From NCBI RefSeq assembly GCF_019794555.1, contig NZ_JAIMEP010000010.1, forward strand, positions 1 through 64,000: a stretch of 64,000 nt of DNA, given 5' to 3'. The notes beneath the pieces were generated by a model. That model was not told the DNA's origin and did not search any database. It saw only the letters and a list, made by a program, of their open reading frames with translations. The DNA is from Streptococcus suis. GTDB taxonomy: Bacteria; Bacillota; Bacilli; Lactobacillales; Streptococcaceae. Position 1 is the stretch's first letter; each line of letters opens with the position of its first letter. Both the position numbers and the translations under genes were made by a program. Shown here piece by piece: positions 36,631 through 45,609 of this stretch.

Positions 36631-38280
36631 CTATAAGTCAGCAACATCAAATCCTAGCAACTTATCGATGTCTGCCTTGGTAATTTCTGTCACATCCACA
36701 TTCATATCCATCATGACACGCAAGGCATTGTTCATGGTTAATTGCTCATTGAATCCACGAACGTAACGGGCGTTGCTCTTGTCTGTGTCATGCTGATATT
36801 TATAGGAAAGGGCTTTTCGATAGAATTCTTCATCAACGTGATACTGATCCTTAGCCAAACTTTGTAGACCCAAGTCAGCTAATTCTTCCACACTATAATC
36901 TTCAAAGAAAAATTCATGTGAAATACGCGAGGCAATACCTGGGTTGATTTTCAAAAAGTTCCGCATCTGTTGTGTATAACCTGCAAAGATAATCATAATA
37001 TCATCACGATGATCCTCCATGTACTTCATGATGGTTTCAACAGCTTCCTTACCGAAATCATTAGATGACTCATTGTAAAGGGTATAGGCTTCATCAACAA
37101 ATAAGATTCCACCCGTTGTCTTTTCCAAGATTTCTCTTGTTTTGATTGCAGTCTGACCTACATAACCACCAACCAAGTCTTCTCGACCAACCTCGATAAA
37201 GGTATCTGTCGCAATGACGCCTGCTTGGTACATGGCCTTTCCAAGCAACCGAGCAACCGTTGTCTTCCCTGTACCAGGGTTCCCCAAGAACATAGAGTGG
37301 AAACTAATGTTTTGAGTCGGCAAGCCCTTCATGGCACGGATTTTATTGACCTGGGCGACAGCCATAAAGGAAGTAACTTTTTCTTTCACCTGGGCTAATC
37401 CAGTCAATTGATTGATTTCATCCATGGGATTACTGGATGCTGCCTGCTTGAGAAGTTGGAAGGTAACCTGTGGAAATCTCGCTTCAATGTAAGCATCCGC
37501 TGTATGATGAATGGTGAACTGTTGGCTGGGTTGCAAGGCTAAATCCTGAATCACTACCTGGCTACTATAAATTTTCCCAGATAAATGTCCTTCAACATCG
37601 GATGCTATCTTTTCAATCATTAATTGACTTTGGTCATTGGCATGAAGTCCAACATATTTTGAATCTTTTTGTCGTAAGGTCAAAGTACCAAAGGATTTCA
37701 TAGTAGACTGATGGGTGATCGACAACGTATTATCAATGATGACATCTCTCATTTCCACAGTAGAGCGATTGGAAGCCGCCAAAGCACTAACCTGACAATT
37801 CATCAATTCCAATCGGGCATCATCTTTCAAAACTATAGAGTTTTTAAAATAATCATCCCTTACCATAGAATCTTTGATAATCAATTGCCCACTTGTATTA
37901 TGAATAATAGGATAGTAGGTGCCATTTGGATAATCAGGATAGTCCTGCTCTAATTCTGTCCGAAAGACCTGACAGCGATCAAGTGTGATAGAGCCACCTT
38001 CCTTGACATTCAGTAAATTATTTCGAAAGTCTCCCTGAATAACCAAGTTTCTAAAGATAAGTGAAATATTAGGTTTTGTTTTAAAACCAGCCTTGATAAC
38101 AACTGACCCCAACTGACCATCTTGCGCAACAAACTCAAAATTACTACCGAAAGTATAGAAGCTGCTCAGGTCATAAAAACCTGGTTCCAACAGGATAATC
38201 GTATCTCCCTTATTGGACATAATGGCATCAGCAAGGCTGACGCAGCCACGACTGTTTCCAACACGAACAAAATTTTTCAT
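36631..38280 (-). CDS. Beta-helix / CbxX-type AAA+ ATPase fusion
   Basis: 549 aa. Residues about 1-270 look like a right-handed parallel beta-helix (recurrent V/I-x-N/D turns, e.g. 'GSITLDRCQVFRT', 'GQLIIKDSMVRDD'), the remainder is one AAA+ module: Walker A GNPGTGKT, Walker B GGILFVDEAYTLY, 'IFAGY', 'NPGIASRI'. EccA of type VII secretion and SpoVK share this ATPase type, but no WXG100 protein or other ESX gene is in the window. Follows a membrane protein gene by 9 nt. Confidence 0.82.
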   Translation of the reverse strand: MKNFVRVGNSRGCVSLADAIMSNKGDTIILLEPGFYDLSSFYTFGSNFEFVAQDGQLGSVVIKAGFKTKPNISLIFRNLVIQGDFRNNLLNVKEGGSITLDRCQVFRTELEQDYPDYPNGTYYPIIHNTSGQLIIKDSMVRDDYFKNSIVLKDDARLELMNCQVSALAASNRSTVEMRDVIIDNTLSITHQSTMKSFGTLTLRQKDSKYVGLHANDQSQLMIEKIASDVEGHLSGKIYSSQVVIQDLALQPSQQFTIHHTADAYIEARFPQVTFQLLKQAASSNPMDEINQLTGLAQVKEKVTSFMAVAQVNKIRAMKGLPTQNISFHSMFLGNPGTGKTTVARLLGKAMYQAGVIATDTFIEVGREDLVGGYVGQTAIKTREILEKTTGGILFVDEAYTLYNESSNDFGKEAVETIMKYMEDHRDDIMIIFAGYTQQMRNFLKINPGIASRISHEFFFEDYSVEELADLGLQSLAKDQYHVDEEFYRKALSYKYQHDTDKSNARYVRGFNEQLTMNNALRVMMDMNVDVTEITKADIDKLLGFDVADL

Positions 38281-38289
38281 ACCATCACC

Positions 38290-38832
38290 CTACTTTTTAA
38301 AGACATTTATCCGCAAATGGAGGTAGAGAAAACCGATAAGGGCTAATGCTGGTGAGAGCCCCCATACAAATAAATAGGTACCAATTTTTATCATCAACAT
38401 TATAGGTAGGCTGGTAACATAAAATAGATTGCTCCCTTCAAAGAAGAAGTCCATGATAGACAACCATACGAAACGAGCCCATGGATTCAACAGTGTACAA
38501 AGAACAATGTAAAAGAAAGACATATTCTTATGAGCATCTGTCATATATAAAAACATTACGAACAAAATAGTAATCACATACTGTCTGAACAACCACTTCT
38601 TGTCCAAGGCTGAAAGAACATTTGCCATGGAGGTGGGGATTTTGACATTTTTGACTTTTCCAATCGCGTCACTCGCCTTTTGGAAGGTTGCGCTCGCCAC
38701 TCCATCACCTGCTCCTGAGCTTGCTTCTTCGACTATAAATTCGCCATTATTCTTTGCATCCATAAACTCTTGCGGTGATGGTTCCCGACCATTGACCGCT
38801 CGAAAGTAATCCAACCAATCCTGTTTATTCAT
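38290..38832 (-). CDS. Membrane protein with 'NGREPSPQEF' N-terminal motif
   Basis: 180 aa. Cytosolic N terminus (about 1-75) with FRAVNGREPSPQEFMDAKNN, then four likely membrane helices (about 80-175). Start at 38832 follows AAAGGAG; a longer frame has no ribosome site. Probably the membrane partner of the AAA+ ATPase encoded 9 nt downstream. Function unknown. Confidence 0.75.
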   Translation of the reverse strand: MNKQDWLDYFRAVNGREPSPQEFMDAKNNGEFIVEEASSGAGDGVASATFQKASDAIGKVKNVKIPTSMANVLSALDKKWLFRQYVITILFVMFLYMTDAHKNMSFFYIVLCTLLNPWARFVWLSIMDFFFEGSNLFYVTSLPIMLMIKIGTYLFVWGLSPALALIGFLYLHLRINVFKK

Positions 38833-38936
38833 TCCTTCTCTCCTTTTTCTCTCATACATAAGAGTTAATCTGGCTACTATCTTACTAGCACTTTTTTACC
38901 AACAAGATAAGGAGCCATCTAACGCTTTTTAGTTGT

Positions 38937-39653
38937 TTAATAGCCTAGGACCTGCCAATTTAATATCGACAAATCCAGTGGATTAGGATCTGCCTCAGCC
39001 TGTTGTTCTGCGCTTCCCATGATGATTTCTTTTTCTTGCACCAAGATAGCTGAGCTATCATCTGCCGCTAATTGATAAGTTTTTTTAATCCCTTCTCCTC
39101 TAAAGGAAGTCCATTCATATTGGGTCACAGTTCTATCGGAATTGATAGTAAAACTAGCCCGATAGCCACCTACTGGCGCAACTTCAGAGTGAGCCAGATA
39201 GGTTGAAACAGATTGATTCAGATAGTAAACTGCCGCTCCGTACATAGCACCAGTACTGTTCTGCCCACCTGTAAACAATTCCTTGGTTCCATTGCCGTCA
39301 ATGTCATAAAAGGCATAGTGCGTAACGGTCCGTTCAGGATCCTCAGCAACCTTTGTAAGCGTTTCCGCATACAGACTCTCGTAGTCTTTTTCAGCTGAAC
39401 TCGTCACTGTCTCTTGTTGGCTACTACTAGTCGTGGAACTGGAAGTTGAACTAGTGCTCGTTTCCGACCCGGTTGACGAACTGCTTTCCAAACTAGTCGA
39501 AGAAGTGGTAGATGAGCTCATCTCTACCCTACTGGAAGAGGTTGTTGATGAACTCGTGTTACCACCTGTCAGTTGCTGAACGATTGCTGACTGGCAGCCA
39601 CTGAGAATGCACAAGCTGACCAAGACAAGTCCAAACGACAGGTATTTTTTCAT
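38937..39653 (-). CDS. Lipoprotein with Ser/Thr-rich linker
   Basis: 238 aa. Signal peptide and lipobox LSGCQS near residue 20, then about 60 residues of almost pure Ser/Thr (likely a flexible wall-spanning linker), then a C-terminal globular domain (about 90-238) with 'YDIDGNGTKELFTGGQ', an EF-hand-like Asp/Asn loop. Exposed lipid-anchored protein of unknown function. Confidence 0.82.
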   Translation of the reverse strand: MKKYLSFGLVLVSLCILSGCQSAIVQQLTGGNTSSSTTSSSRVEMSSSTTSSTSLESSSSTGSETSTSSTSSSTTSSSQQETVTSSAEKDYESLYAETLTKVAEDPERTVTHYAFYDIDGNGTKELFTGGQNSTGAMYGAAVYYLNQSVSTYLAHSEVAPVGGYRASFTINSDRTVTQYEWTSFRGEGIKKTYQLAADDSSAILVQEKEIIMGSAEQQAEADPNPLDLSILNWQVLGY

Positions 39654-39853
39654 TTTTTTCTCCATTATTGCAAAAAGAATCGGTAATACTCCATTGTGAT
39701 CACTTATTATATTGCGGATTTCATTACTTTTGTATCTGATCGATTCAGATTTGAAATATATGTTTACAGATATTTATTTTTAATCAAATGCTTTCTTATC
39801 TACATCGTTATACTGTGTATTTCAGTAACATTTTCTATTCTTTTTGTTAATTA
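39654..39853. other. AT-rich gap, no gene
   Basis: Very AT-rich with a TATAAT near 39709 suitable for the lipoprotein gene (minus strand). No further feature seen. Confidence 0.4.
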
Positions 39854-40180
39854 TTATTCCTTTTCAAGTGTGATTGTTTCACCTTTGATCTCAAGTATCA
39901 TTGCGTTATCTTTCAAGGTATAAGTTGCTGTTTCATTTATGTCTTGTCCCATCATTGAACCAGACAAGTCCATGGTTTTCTTAGAGGTATCAATAGGCCC
40001 TTCTAAGTCCATACCAAAAATCAAAGCGTTAATTTCTAATGAGGCATCTTTTCCTTCAACAACTAAGATATACTCTACTCCGTCAGCTTTACCCTTATAA
40101 GTTCCATCAAGCGAAGGGGCACAAGCTGTTAAAACGACTGCAACGATTGTCAAAAATACTAATTGTAAAATCTTTTTCAT
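39854..40180 (-). CDS. Small lipoprotein
   Basis: 108 aa. Start at 40180 after AAAGGAG. Signal peptide with lipobox LTACAP; mature part begins 'SLDGTYKGKADGVEY', a short beta-rich domain also seen in streptococcal YusW/DUF-type lipoproteins. The 'GTYKG' opening is shared with the neighbouring broken lipoprotein (VGTYKGY), hinting at a common fold. Function unknown. Confidence 0.8.
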   Translation of the reverse strand: MKKILQLVFLTIVAVVLTACAPSLDGTYKGKADGVEYILVVEGKDASLEINALIFGMDLEGPIDTSKKTMDLSGSMMGQDINETATYTLKDNAMILEIKGETITLEKE

Positions 40181-40195
40181 AAATTTCTCCTTTTG

Positions 40196-40240
40196 AAACA
40201 AAGACACTATCTGAGTTTCTCAATCCGATAGTGTCTTATT
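40196..40240 (-). terminator. Terminator after broken lipoprotein gene
   Basis: AAGACACTATC / GATAGTGTCTT, 11-bp stem, then TGTTTC. Confidence 0.75.
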
Positions 40241-40313
40241 TGTGAATACGCGTCTAACTGTCTGACTATCATTTTATGGTAATATTCGGAAAGTTATTCC
40301 CCAAATAAACTAC

Positions 40314-41471
40314 CTAATTACGCCGCACGAAAGCATTAGGATATCCTATATATTTTCCATTTTCCTCACTTCCTGTAATGATTCTGAAAACATCTCCCAC
40401 ATATGCATAAAATTGTTTGCTGCCAGCAGTTTCAAAAGGATCTTGATATACAAAACCATAAATCACTTCATACTGCTCACCAGTATTTTTGTCATAGATT
40501 GCTGTCCCAGAAGGGATAATTTCAAATTGTGCACTTCCATTCTCTAAATTTCCAATTCTAATACTTTCATTATAATACGTCAAATGTAATAAGGCATTGG
40601 GACCAGAAACATACTCAGAAACATCTGTCTCATTTAGAGATTCCGTGAGTGAATTTTTGACAATGTCAGAAACTTCCCCTTCCAAAAATTTAACCTGTAA
40701 ATTTTTATCAGAATGATTAAATGACAAGTAGTACTCGCCATCAGCAAAGTAAGACTCCAAATCTAAATTATCCAATTTAAGCGTGGTTTTCTCTTCAAAA
40801 TCATTTTTTAGATTTTGATAAAAGTCTGACCAGTCTGCATCCGTACTGATTGGTTTATTGTATGAGAGTAAAGCGGAAGACAATAGTGAGTCCGTATAGC
40901 TTAACTGACCCGTCTCATCTATGACAACATTTAATGGCTGAGTCATCGTAGGTACTAAGTATACATTGCCAAATTTTTCAATCAACACACCTCTAGCATA
41001 ACCTATATTAAAAATGTCGTCATAGGTCTTCCCATCAATCGTTGTTATATTTTTAGATTGCTTCACATCCCCCGAACTATCTACATAATAATCACTACTT
41101 CCATTCCGTGTAGCAAAATTAGTCATTATTCTTTGAAAGGTTCCATCTTCAAAGACTGCCGTCTGAACTTCAAGAACACCGTCAGCTCCTCTAGTAATAT
41201 ATCCCTTATAGGTTCCAACATAGTCCTCAATATTATCCACTACAGTGTAGTTTTCCTCTTGAGAATCTCAAACTAGTTTTAAATTTGAAGTATCAAGGTC
41301 TAAATTCGGAGTTGTAGCCTCAGATGACGCAGCTGTTGTTTGTGAGCTAGCCGCTTCGCTGGTTCCTGTCACTTCCGAACTTGATTGACTAGTCGCATTG
41401 CTCAAGCCACATGCACTTAGTGACAGTAGGGTTGCCGACAGCAAGGTAAAACTGAACAATTTCTTTTTCAT
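40314..41471 (-). pseudogene. Lipoprotein gene interrupted by in-frame TGA
   Basis: 386 codons in one continuous frame. It starts with a clear lipoprotein signal (lipobox LSACGL) and Ser/Thr linker up to ...LDTSNLKLV, then TGA at 41268-41270, then DSQEENYTVV and a long domain starting DNIEDYVGTYKGYITRG. Because nothing else shifts, one base change (for instance CGA or GGA to TGA) explains the break. The 308-residue remainder lacks a signal and a good start (only GTG). Domain function unknown. Confidence 0.85.
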
Positions 41472-41549
41472 ATGTAAACTCCATTTCTTTTTCTTAGTCT
41501 CCTAGCCTGCACAGCAAGCAAAAATGTTTGAACTATTATCCCGGTAATT

Positions 41550-42215
41550 CTAATTCTCTTCATCAAATCCATACAAATGATAAACCTCATTCATCAATTT
41601 TGTAGCAATTGTTGCTGGACTATATTCTTCATAGGCAACACCTAGAATATCCGATGCTATTTCTACATCCTCTTTATCTGTTTTATAATTTATTACCGAG
41701 ATACGATGCTCTGAGTCTTTTAAATAGCCCAGTAGCAAACCAAGTTCCATCATAACATTTGGACGAGGTAGGAACTTCCCTGATTTAATCTCGATATCTG
41801 GTGATAAAAGCACAATCCCGTAATCCGCCTTGGCTACAGATTTCTCCAATTTATTCAAGAGGGTAGATCCATTTCCAGGTTGCTCTTCCATTACCTCAAC
41901 CTTGAACCCCCATTTCTCCAGTAACCCCTGCACTTCATTCTTTTTTTCAATGTTCTGAAATGCATAGACGATAAAGATGGTTTTCTGGAGATTGGTCACC
42001 TTTTCATTCCAGTAGTCCAAATGCTTACTTAATATAGAAGCTTCTTTCCCGTCCGTAGTGATCGAATCATTGGAATAAAAGTTAATATTACCGTTTGCTA
42101 GCTTAAAACGGGCTTTCAAATTTCCACTCGGACCTTCTTTGGCCAAGAGTTTGTAAGGAGTTCGTTTCAGAAACTCTTCAATCATAAACTCATTCAACTT
42201 ATCGTACTTAGACAT
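41550..42215 (-). CDS. TIR-like nucleotide-binding protein (CAP12/Pycsar-type domain)
   Basis: 221 aa. N-terminal ~80 residues unassigned. Residues about 85-205 match the 'predicted nucleotide-binding TIR-like' domain: 'KTIFIVYAFQNIEKKNEVQG', 'EQPGNGSTLLNKLE', 'DYGIVLLSPD', 'RPNVMMELGLLLGYL'. In phage-defence systems this domain is a NADase effector or cyclic-nucleotide sensor. No nucleotide cyclase gene is nearby. SD AAAGGAG. Defence role is inference from family. Confidence 0.78.
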   Translation of the reverse strand: MSKYDKLNEFMIEEFLKRTPYKLLAKEGPSGNLKARFKLANGNINFYSNDSITTDGKEASILSKHLDYWNEKVTNLQKTIFIVYAFQNIEKKNEVQGLLEKWGFKVEVMEEQPGNGSTLLNKLEKSVAKADYGIVLLSPDIEIKSGKFLPRPNVMMELGLLLGYLKDSEHRISVINYKTDKEDVEIASDILGVAYEEYSPATIATKLMNEVYHLYGFDEEN

Positions 42216-42311
42216 TGTTACTCCTTTAAGATTTCAAATAATCTTTAGACTAGTATTTCCATAAAAATACGTTTCGCCGTTTCATATTTTCCTAAAACTG
42301 AATTTCTTTGT

Positions 42312-42369
42312 AAAAAAGGCAGAACACTCTTCTTCATCTTGTATTCCCAAATTGATAGCGAAGAGTGTT
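42312..42369 (-). terminator. Terminator of LPXTG gene
   Basis: AACACTCTTC / GAAGAGTGTT stem with a long loop and TTTTTT after. Confidence 0.65.
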
Positions 42370-42377
42370 GTCTACCA

Positions 42378-44972
42378 TTATTCTTCGGTATACTTCCGAC
42401 GCTTGATTGCAAGGGATAGTCCCAATCCTAGTACCGTGAAACCAGCTAAGCTAGACAAGATACTTTCGTTACTTCCTGTTTGTGGTAGGCTAGCTGCCTG
42501 AACTGGCGCGTTTGCCACATCCAAGTATTTCACCTGTCCGTTTGAAGCAGATGCCACAGCTGTTCCTTTTACAGCACTTGGCTTGTCAAGTTGATCAAGC
42601 GGTGCTTGGCTGTTCCCTTTTGTTACTACAGTCGTGCCATTTTGGTTTTGACCTGATGTAGAAGAACCAGAGGAGCCACCTGTGCCTTGGTTATCGCCTG
42701 TCACTTCAGTAGGAGTTTTCACTTGTTCTTGAAGTTTGTAAAGGTTAGAGAGAGTCAGGTAGTGATTCGCCGCAAGGGTAAAGGAATTTTTCAAATCCGT
42801 TAATTTCGCTAGCTCTGTTTGGTAGACTGCACATGCTTCATCTTTAGCTTTCACAGCCTTGTCATAGGCTTCTTGAGCTTTGACCAAGTTTGCTTCAGCT
42901 TCTTGTAAACCTAAGAGTTTTGCTTTGGCATCTACCACTGCTTGTTTGGCATTTGCTAAGTCCGTTTCCAAGTTTTGAACTTCTTGGTTGAGTTGGTTTA
43001 CTTTTGTTTTCAAGACATCAGCTTGGGCTTGTTTGGCTCGATAGTCTGAATACAAGCTAGTAGCCTTCGTTTGAGCTTGGTCAAGAACTGTTTTAGCAGT
43101 AGCCAGTTTTTGAGCTTGTTCAGCTTTTTGGGCTGTCAGAGCATCTAGGGCATCCACAGCTTGTTCATATTTGGCTTGTGCTTCAGACAATTTTGTATTT
43201 GCTGCATCTAAGTTCGCTTGAGCTTTTGTTGTTTCACTTTCTGTAGACAACAAAGTGTTATAAGCGTTTGTTGCTGATACAATGTTAGCTTTTGCTTCAT
43301 TCAATGCTGTTACTGCTTGTGCCAAATCAGCTTGTGCACGATTTTGAGCCACATTAGCAAGTGCTAATTGTGTAGTCGCTTCAGTTAATGAGCTAGACTC
43401 ATTTGTGAATGTCACATCCGCGGCATGCACTTCAGCGTTTGCTGCGATAGCGTTTTTATCAAGACCACCGATTGTGTATCTATCTTTATATGTTGCCATT
43501 ACTAACCAATTGGTGTCAAATGTCATATCCAACACTTTGTGATTTTCATTTTCTTCAATGTGTGAATACACACCAATGCTCTGTGCAGTATCAATGTTAA
43601 TCCAATGTGTATATTCACTACTTCTATCGTAAAATGTAAAGGATTGCAGTGCTTCACTCGCGATGTTCAAGAACTCTCGCATTGTCATAATTGTTTTCGT
43701 CACAATTGGGAATGTAATGTTTTCCCCAACAAGAACATTGTTTTCAAATACTTTGTCTTGACTTTCTCGAAGAATTGTTGTATTGTGCTCGTATGGTGCG
43801 TTTATTTCATCATACTTTTCACTACGTAGTTTTGCAACTTCGATTAGTTTAGTATTTGCTGTAACTTTTGTTAATCCAATATTTTCCGCTAATTTGTTAT
43901 ATACATCTACAACAAATTGATTCATTTTTTCAACTTGTGTATCTGTTAAGGAATTCAAATTAACTTGCTCATCACCAGAAATTTCAACATTCCAATAGCT
44001 GTTTAAATTATCATATACGTTATTATCGTCGAATACCTTACTCAACTCAGCAACTGTGTCCAAGGTTTTTGGTGTTGTCATGAATTTCTTCACAGCATCT
44101 TTTACCACTTGTGGCAAATTAATATCGATTGTGTATGATACTTCATTTTGGAGTGAATTAACCAAGGCTTGTGCTTCTGTCACCTTGCTTGCTGTTTCAG
44201 CTACTTGTGCTTCCAAACCATCAACCGTCTTTTGTGCATCGCTTTCTGCAACTTTAGCTTCATCTACTACTGTTTTTGCGTCTGCAATTTCTTGTGCTAA
44301 GCTTTGGTCACTTTCTTTTGCTTTAACCACGGCTTGTTCTGCTGTTGCAACATTTGCTTCTGCAGAAACTACTTCTTGTTTTGCAGTATCTACATTAGCT
44401 TGAGCTTGGTCAACATTTACTGTTTGGTTTTCCAATTGTGCAACAGTTTCTTGAGCTGCGTCTGCTTGTGCTTGAGCTTCAGTATAAGCAGTGTTTGCAG
44501 TGTCAGCTACAGCTTGTGCTTGGTCAGCTTGTTCTTGAGCAGTTGTTGCTTCTTGATTTGCGGTTTCAAGCAAGTCTTCAGTTTCTGATACTGTGGTTTC
44601 TGCTTCAACAATTTCAGCTTCTACTGCTTGAATAGCTTCAGGCGTTGCGGCTTCTGCTATTTCTTGAGCGGCTACAAGTTCTGTTTGTGTTGCGGCTTCG
44701 ACAGCTTGCGCTGACTGCTTGGTCGTTAGTGCATCTGCAACCACCGTTTCTTGATGTTTGACCGCATCTCCAATGGCGCTAGCTTCGGCCTTAGCAGCTG
44801 CTACTTGTTCCTCCGTCACTTGATTGGTCGTCGTTGTTTCAGTTTCGTTAGCTGTTGTTGGTGTCGTCTCCAGCGTATCGGCACTTGCTTCCACACCAGA
44901 GAAACTAATTGCACCCGCCGCAAGGATGGCTGAGGCAAACGTTACCGTTTTTAACAAGTCTTTCTTCTTCAT
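42378..44972 (-). CDS. LPXTG-anchored coiled-coil surface protein with CAP-like domain
   Basis: 864 aa. Sec signal peptide (about 1-33), long Ala/Glu/Thr-rich coiled coil (about 45-290), a globular CAP/SCP-like part (about 330-500; 'VTANTKLIEVAKLRSEKYDE', 'EHNTTILRES', 'VGENITF'), a second coiled coil (about 510-760), Gly/Ser-rich linker and sortase signal LPQTG at 829-833 with hydrophobic and KRRKYTEE tail. Resembles the SEC10/PgrA group. Start at 44972 after AAAAGGAG. Expression probably switches through the G tract in its promoter. Confidence 0.9.
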   Translation of the reverse strand: MKKKDLLKTVTFASAILAAGAISFSGVEASADTLETTPTTANETETTTTNQVTEEQVAAAKAEASAIGDAVKHQETVVADALTTKQSAQAVEAATQTELVAAQEIAEAATPEAIQAVEAEIVEAETTVSETEDLLETANQEATTAQEQADQAQAVADTANTAYTEAQAQADAAQETVAQLENQTVNVDQAQANVDTAKQEVVSAEANVATAEQAVVKAKESDQSLAQEIADAKTVVDEAKVAESDAQKTVDGLEAQVAETASKVTEAQALVNSLQNEVSYTIDINLPQVVKDAVKKFMTTPKTLDTVAELSKVFDDNNVYDNLNSYWNVEISGDEQVNLNSLTDTQVEKMNQFVVDVYNKLAENIGLTKVTANTKLIEVAKLRSEKYDEINAPYEHNTTILRESQDKVFENNVLVGENITFPIVTKTIMTMREFLNIASEALQSFTFYDRSSEYTHWINIDTAQSIGVYSHIEENENHKVLDMTFDTNWLVMATYKDRYTIGGLDKNAIAANAEVHAADVTFTNESSSLTEATTQLALANVAQNRAQADLAQAVTALNEAKANIVSATNAYNTLLSTESETTKAQANLDAANTKLSEAQAKYEQAVDALDALTAQKAEQAQKLATAKTVLDQAQTKATSLYSDYRAKQAQADVLKTKVNQLNQEVQNLETDLANAKQAVVDAKAKLLGLQEAEANLVKAQEAYDKAVKAKDEACAVYQTELAKLTDLKNSFTLAANHYLTLSNLYKLQEQVKTPTEVTGDNQGTGGSSGSSTSGQNQNGTTVVTKGNSQAPLDQLDKPSAVKGTAVASASNGQVKYLDVANAPVQAASLPQTGSNESILSSLAGFTVLGLGLSLAIKRRKYTEE

Positions 44973-45000
44973 ATAAACTCCTTTTATATTTATCACTACT

Positions 45001-45032
45001 ATTGTACCCCCCCCCCCGAAGCCTTTTGTCAA
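45001..45032 (-). promoter_or_regulatory. Promoter with 11-G spacer tract (probable phase-variable)
   Basis: TTGACA (45027-45032) and TACAAT (45001-45006) flank a 20-bp spacer with G x 11 on the coding strand (C at 45007-45017). Eight G would give the ideal 17 bp. The start codon lies 29 nt past the -10. Slippage of the tract should change transcription. Confidence 0.85.
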
Positions 45033-45271
45033 GCGGTTTTGGGGATTTTTTTGTATATTTTTAGCTTTTTTTTCGTAGCTAATTTTCATCAGTTTCAAAA
45101 GATGATTACTTTCGCTTGGGGAAGGAGTGTATAGTGCACGAATGAGAGTGATTCTCCCCTATAGGGTAACAAATAATATGGTCAAAAAAAGGGAGGGGGA
45201 AAGATCTCGACTAGTCTGAGTTATGTCATTTTTTTAACCAAACTATTTGGCAATTTTAGCAAATTCCTCCA
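45033..45271. other. Gap upstream of LPXTG promoter
   Basis: No gene. Part of it (near 45187-45235) resembles the first section of repeat copies A and D (GGGAG.GGGAAAGA.CTCGAC). Confidence 0.4.
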
Positions 45272-45306
45272 CAAATAAAACCAAACCTCATCAGAAGTTT
45301 GGTTTT
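45272..45306 (-). terminator. glsB-type gene terminator
   Basis: AAAACCAAAC / GTTTGGTTTT stem then TATTTG. Confidence 0.8.
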
Positions 45307-45316
45307 AGAGTTCATT

Positions 45317-45550
45317 TTAACTCCGTCTGGAACTTGAAAAAATGGCCACTAGCAATACTGCTCCAAAGACAGATGGAACCAAGGCCATGCCAGCAAATTG
45401 TGGTCCCCAATCACCAAAGAGCAACTGCCCAATCCACGAACCAGCAAGCCCAAGGATAATATTTCCCAGACAACCACGACGGTCGTCTGACGAAGTAAGT
45501 GCTCCTGCAATCATACCAATTATGGCACCTGCGATAATGCTTGTTAACAT
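45317..45550 (-). CDS. GlsB/YeaQ/YmgE-family stress-associated membrane protein
   Basis: 77 aa, three membrane segments rich in Gly ('GAIIGMIAGALTSS', 'GNIILGLAGSWIGQLLFG', 'PSVFGAVLLVAIF'). This is the transglycosylase-associated (GlsB) family, often next to Asp23. Start at 45550 follows GGAGG by 8 nt. A 3' fragment of the same gene lies at 36489-36630. Confidence 0.88.
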   Translation of the reverse strand: MLTSIIAGAIIGMIAGALTSSDDRRGCLGNIILGLAGSWIGQLLFGDWGPQFAGMALVPSVFGAVLLVAIFSSSRRS

Positions 45551-45571
45551 CTTATTTTCCTCCAACATTTA

Positions 45572-45600
45572 CAAAATAAGACTGGTTGCCCAGTCTTATA
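45572..45600 (-). terminator. pepS terminator
   Basis: ATAAGACTGG / CCAGTCTTAT 10-bp stem, then TTTTG. Confidence 0.85.
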
Positions 45601-45609
45601 GCATCATTT

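Noticed and set aside
39696..39923. 75-codon plus-strand frame with membrane-like composition
   Set aside because: Starts with GTG without ribosome site, in very AT-rich DNA, and overlaps the end of a real lipoprotein gene.
44304..44635. Plus-strand frames rich in Cys/Leu/Phe opposite the LPXTG gene
   Set aside because: Antisense of Ala/Glu/Thr-rich coiled-coil codons; no start signals.
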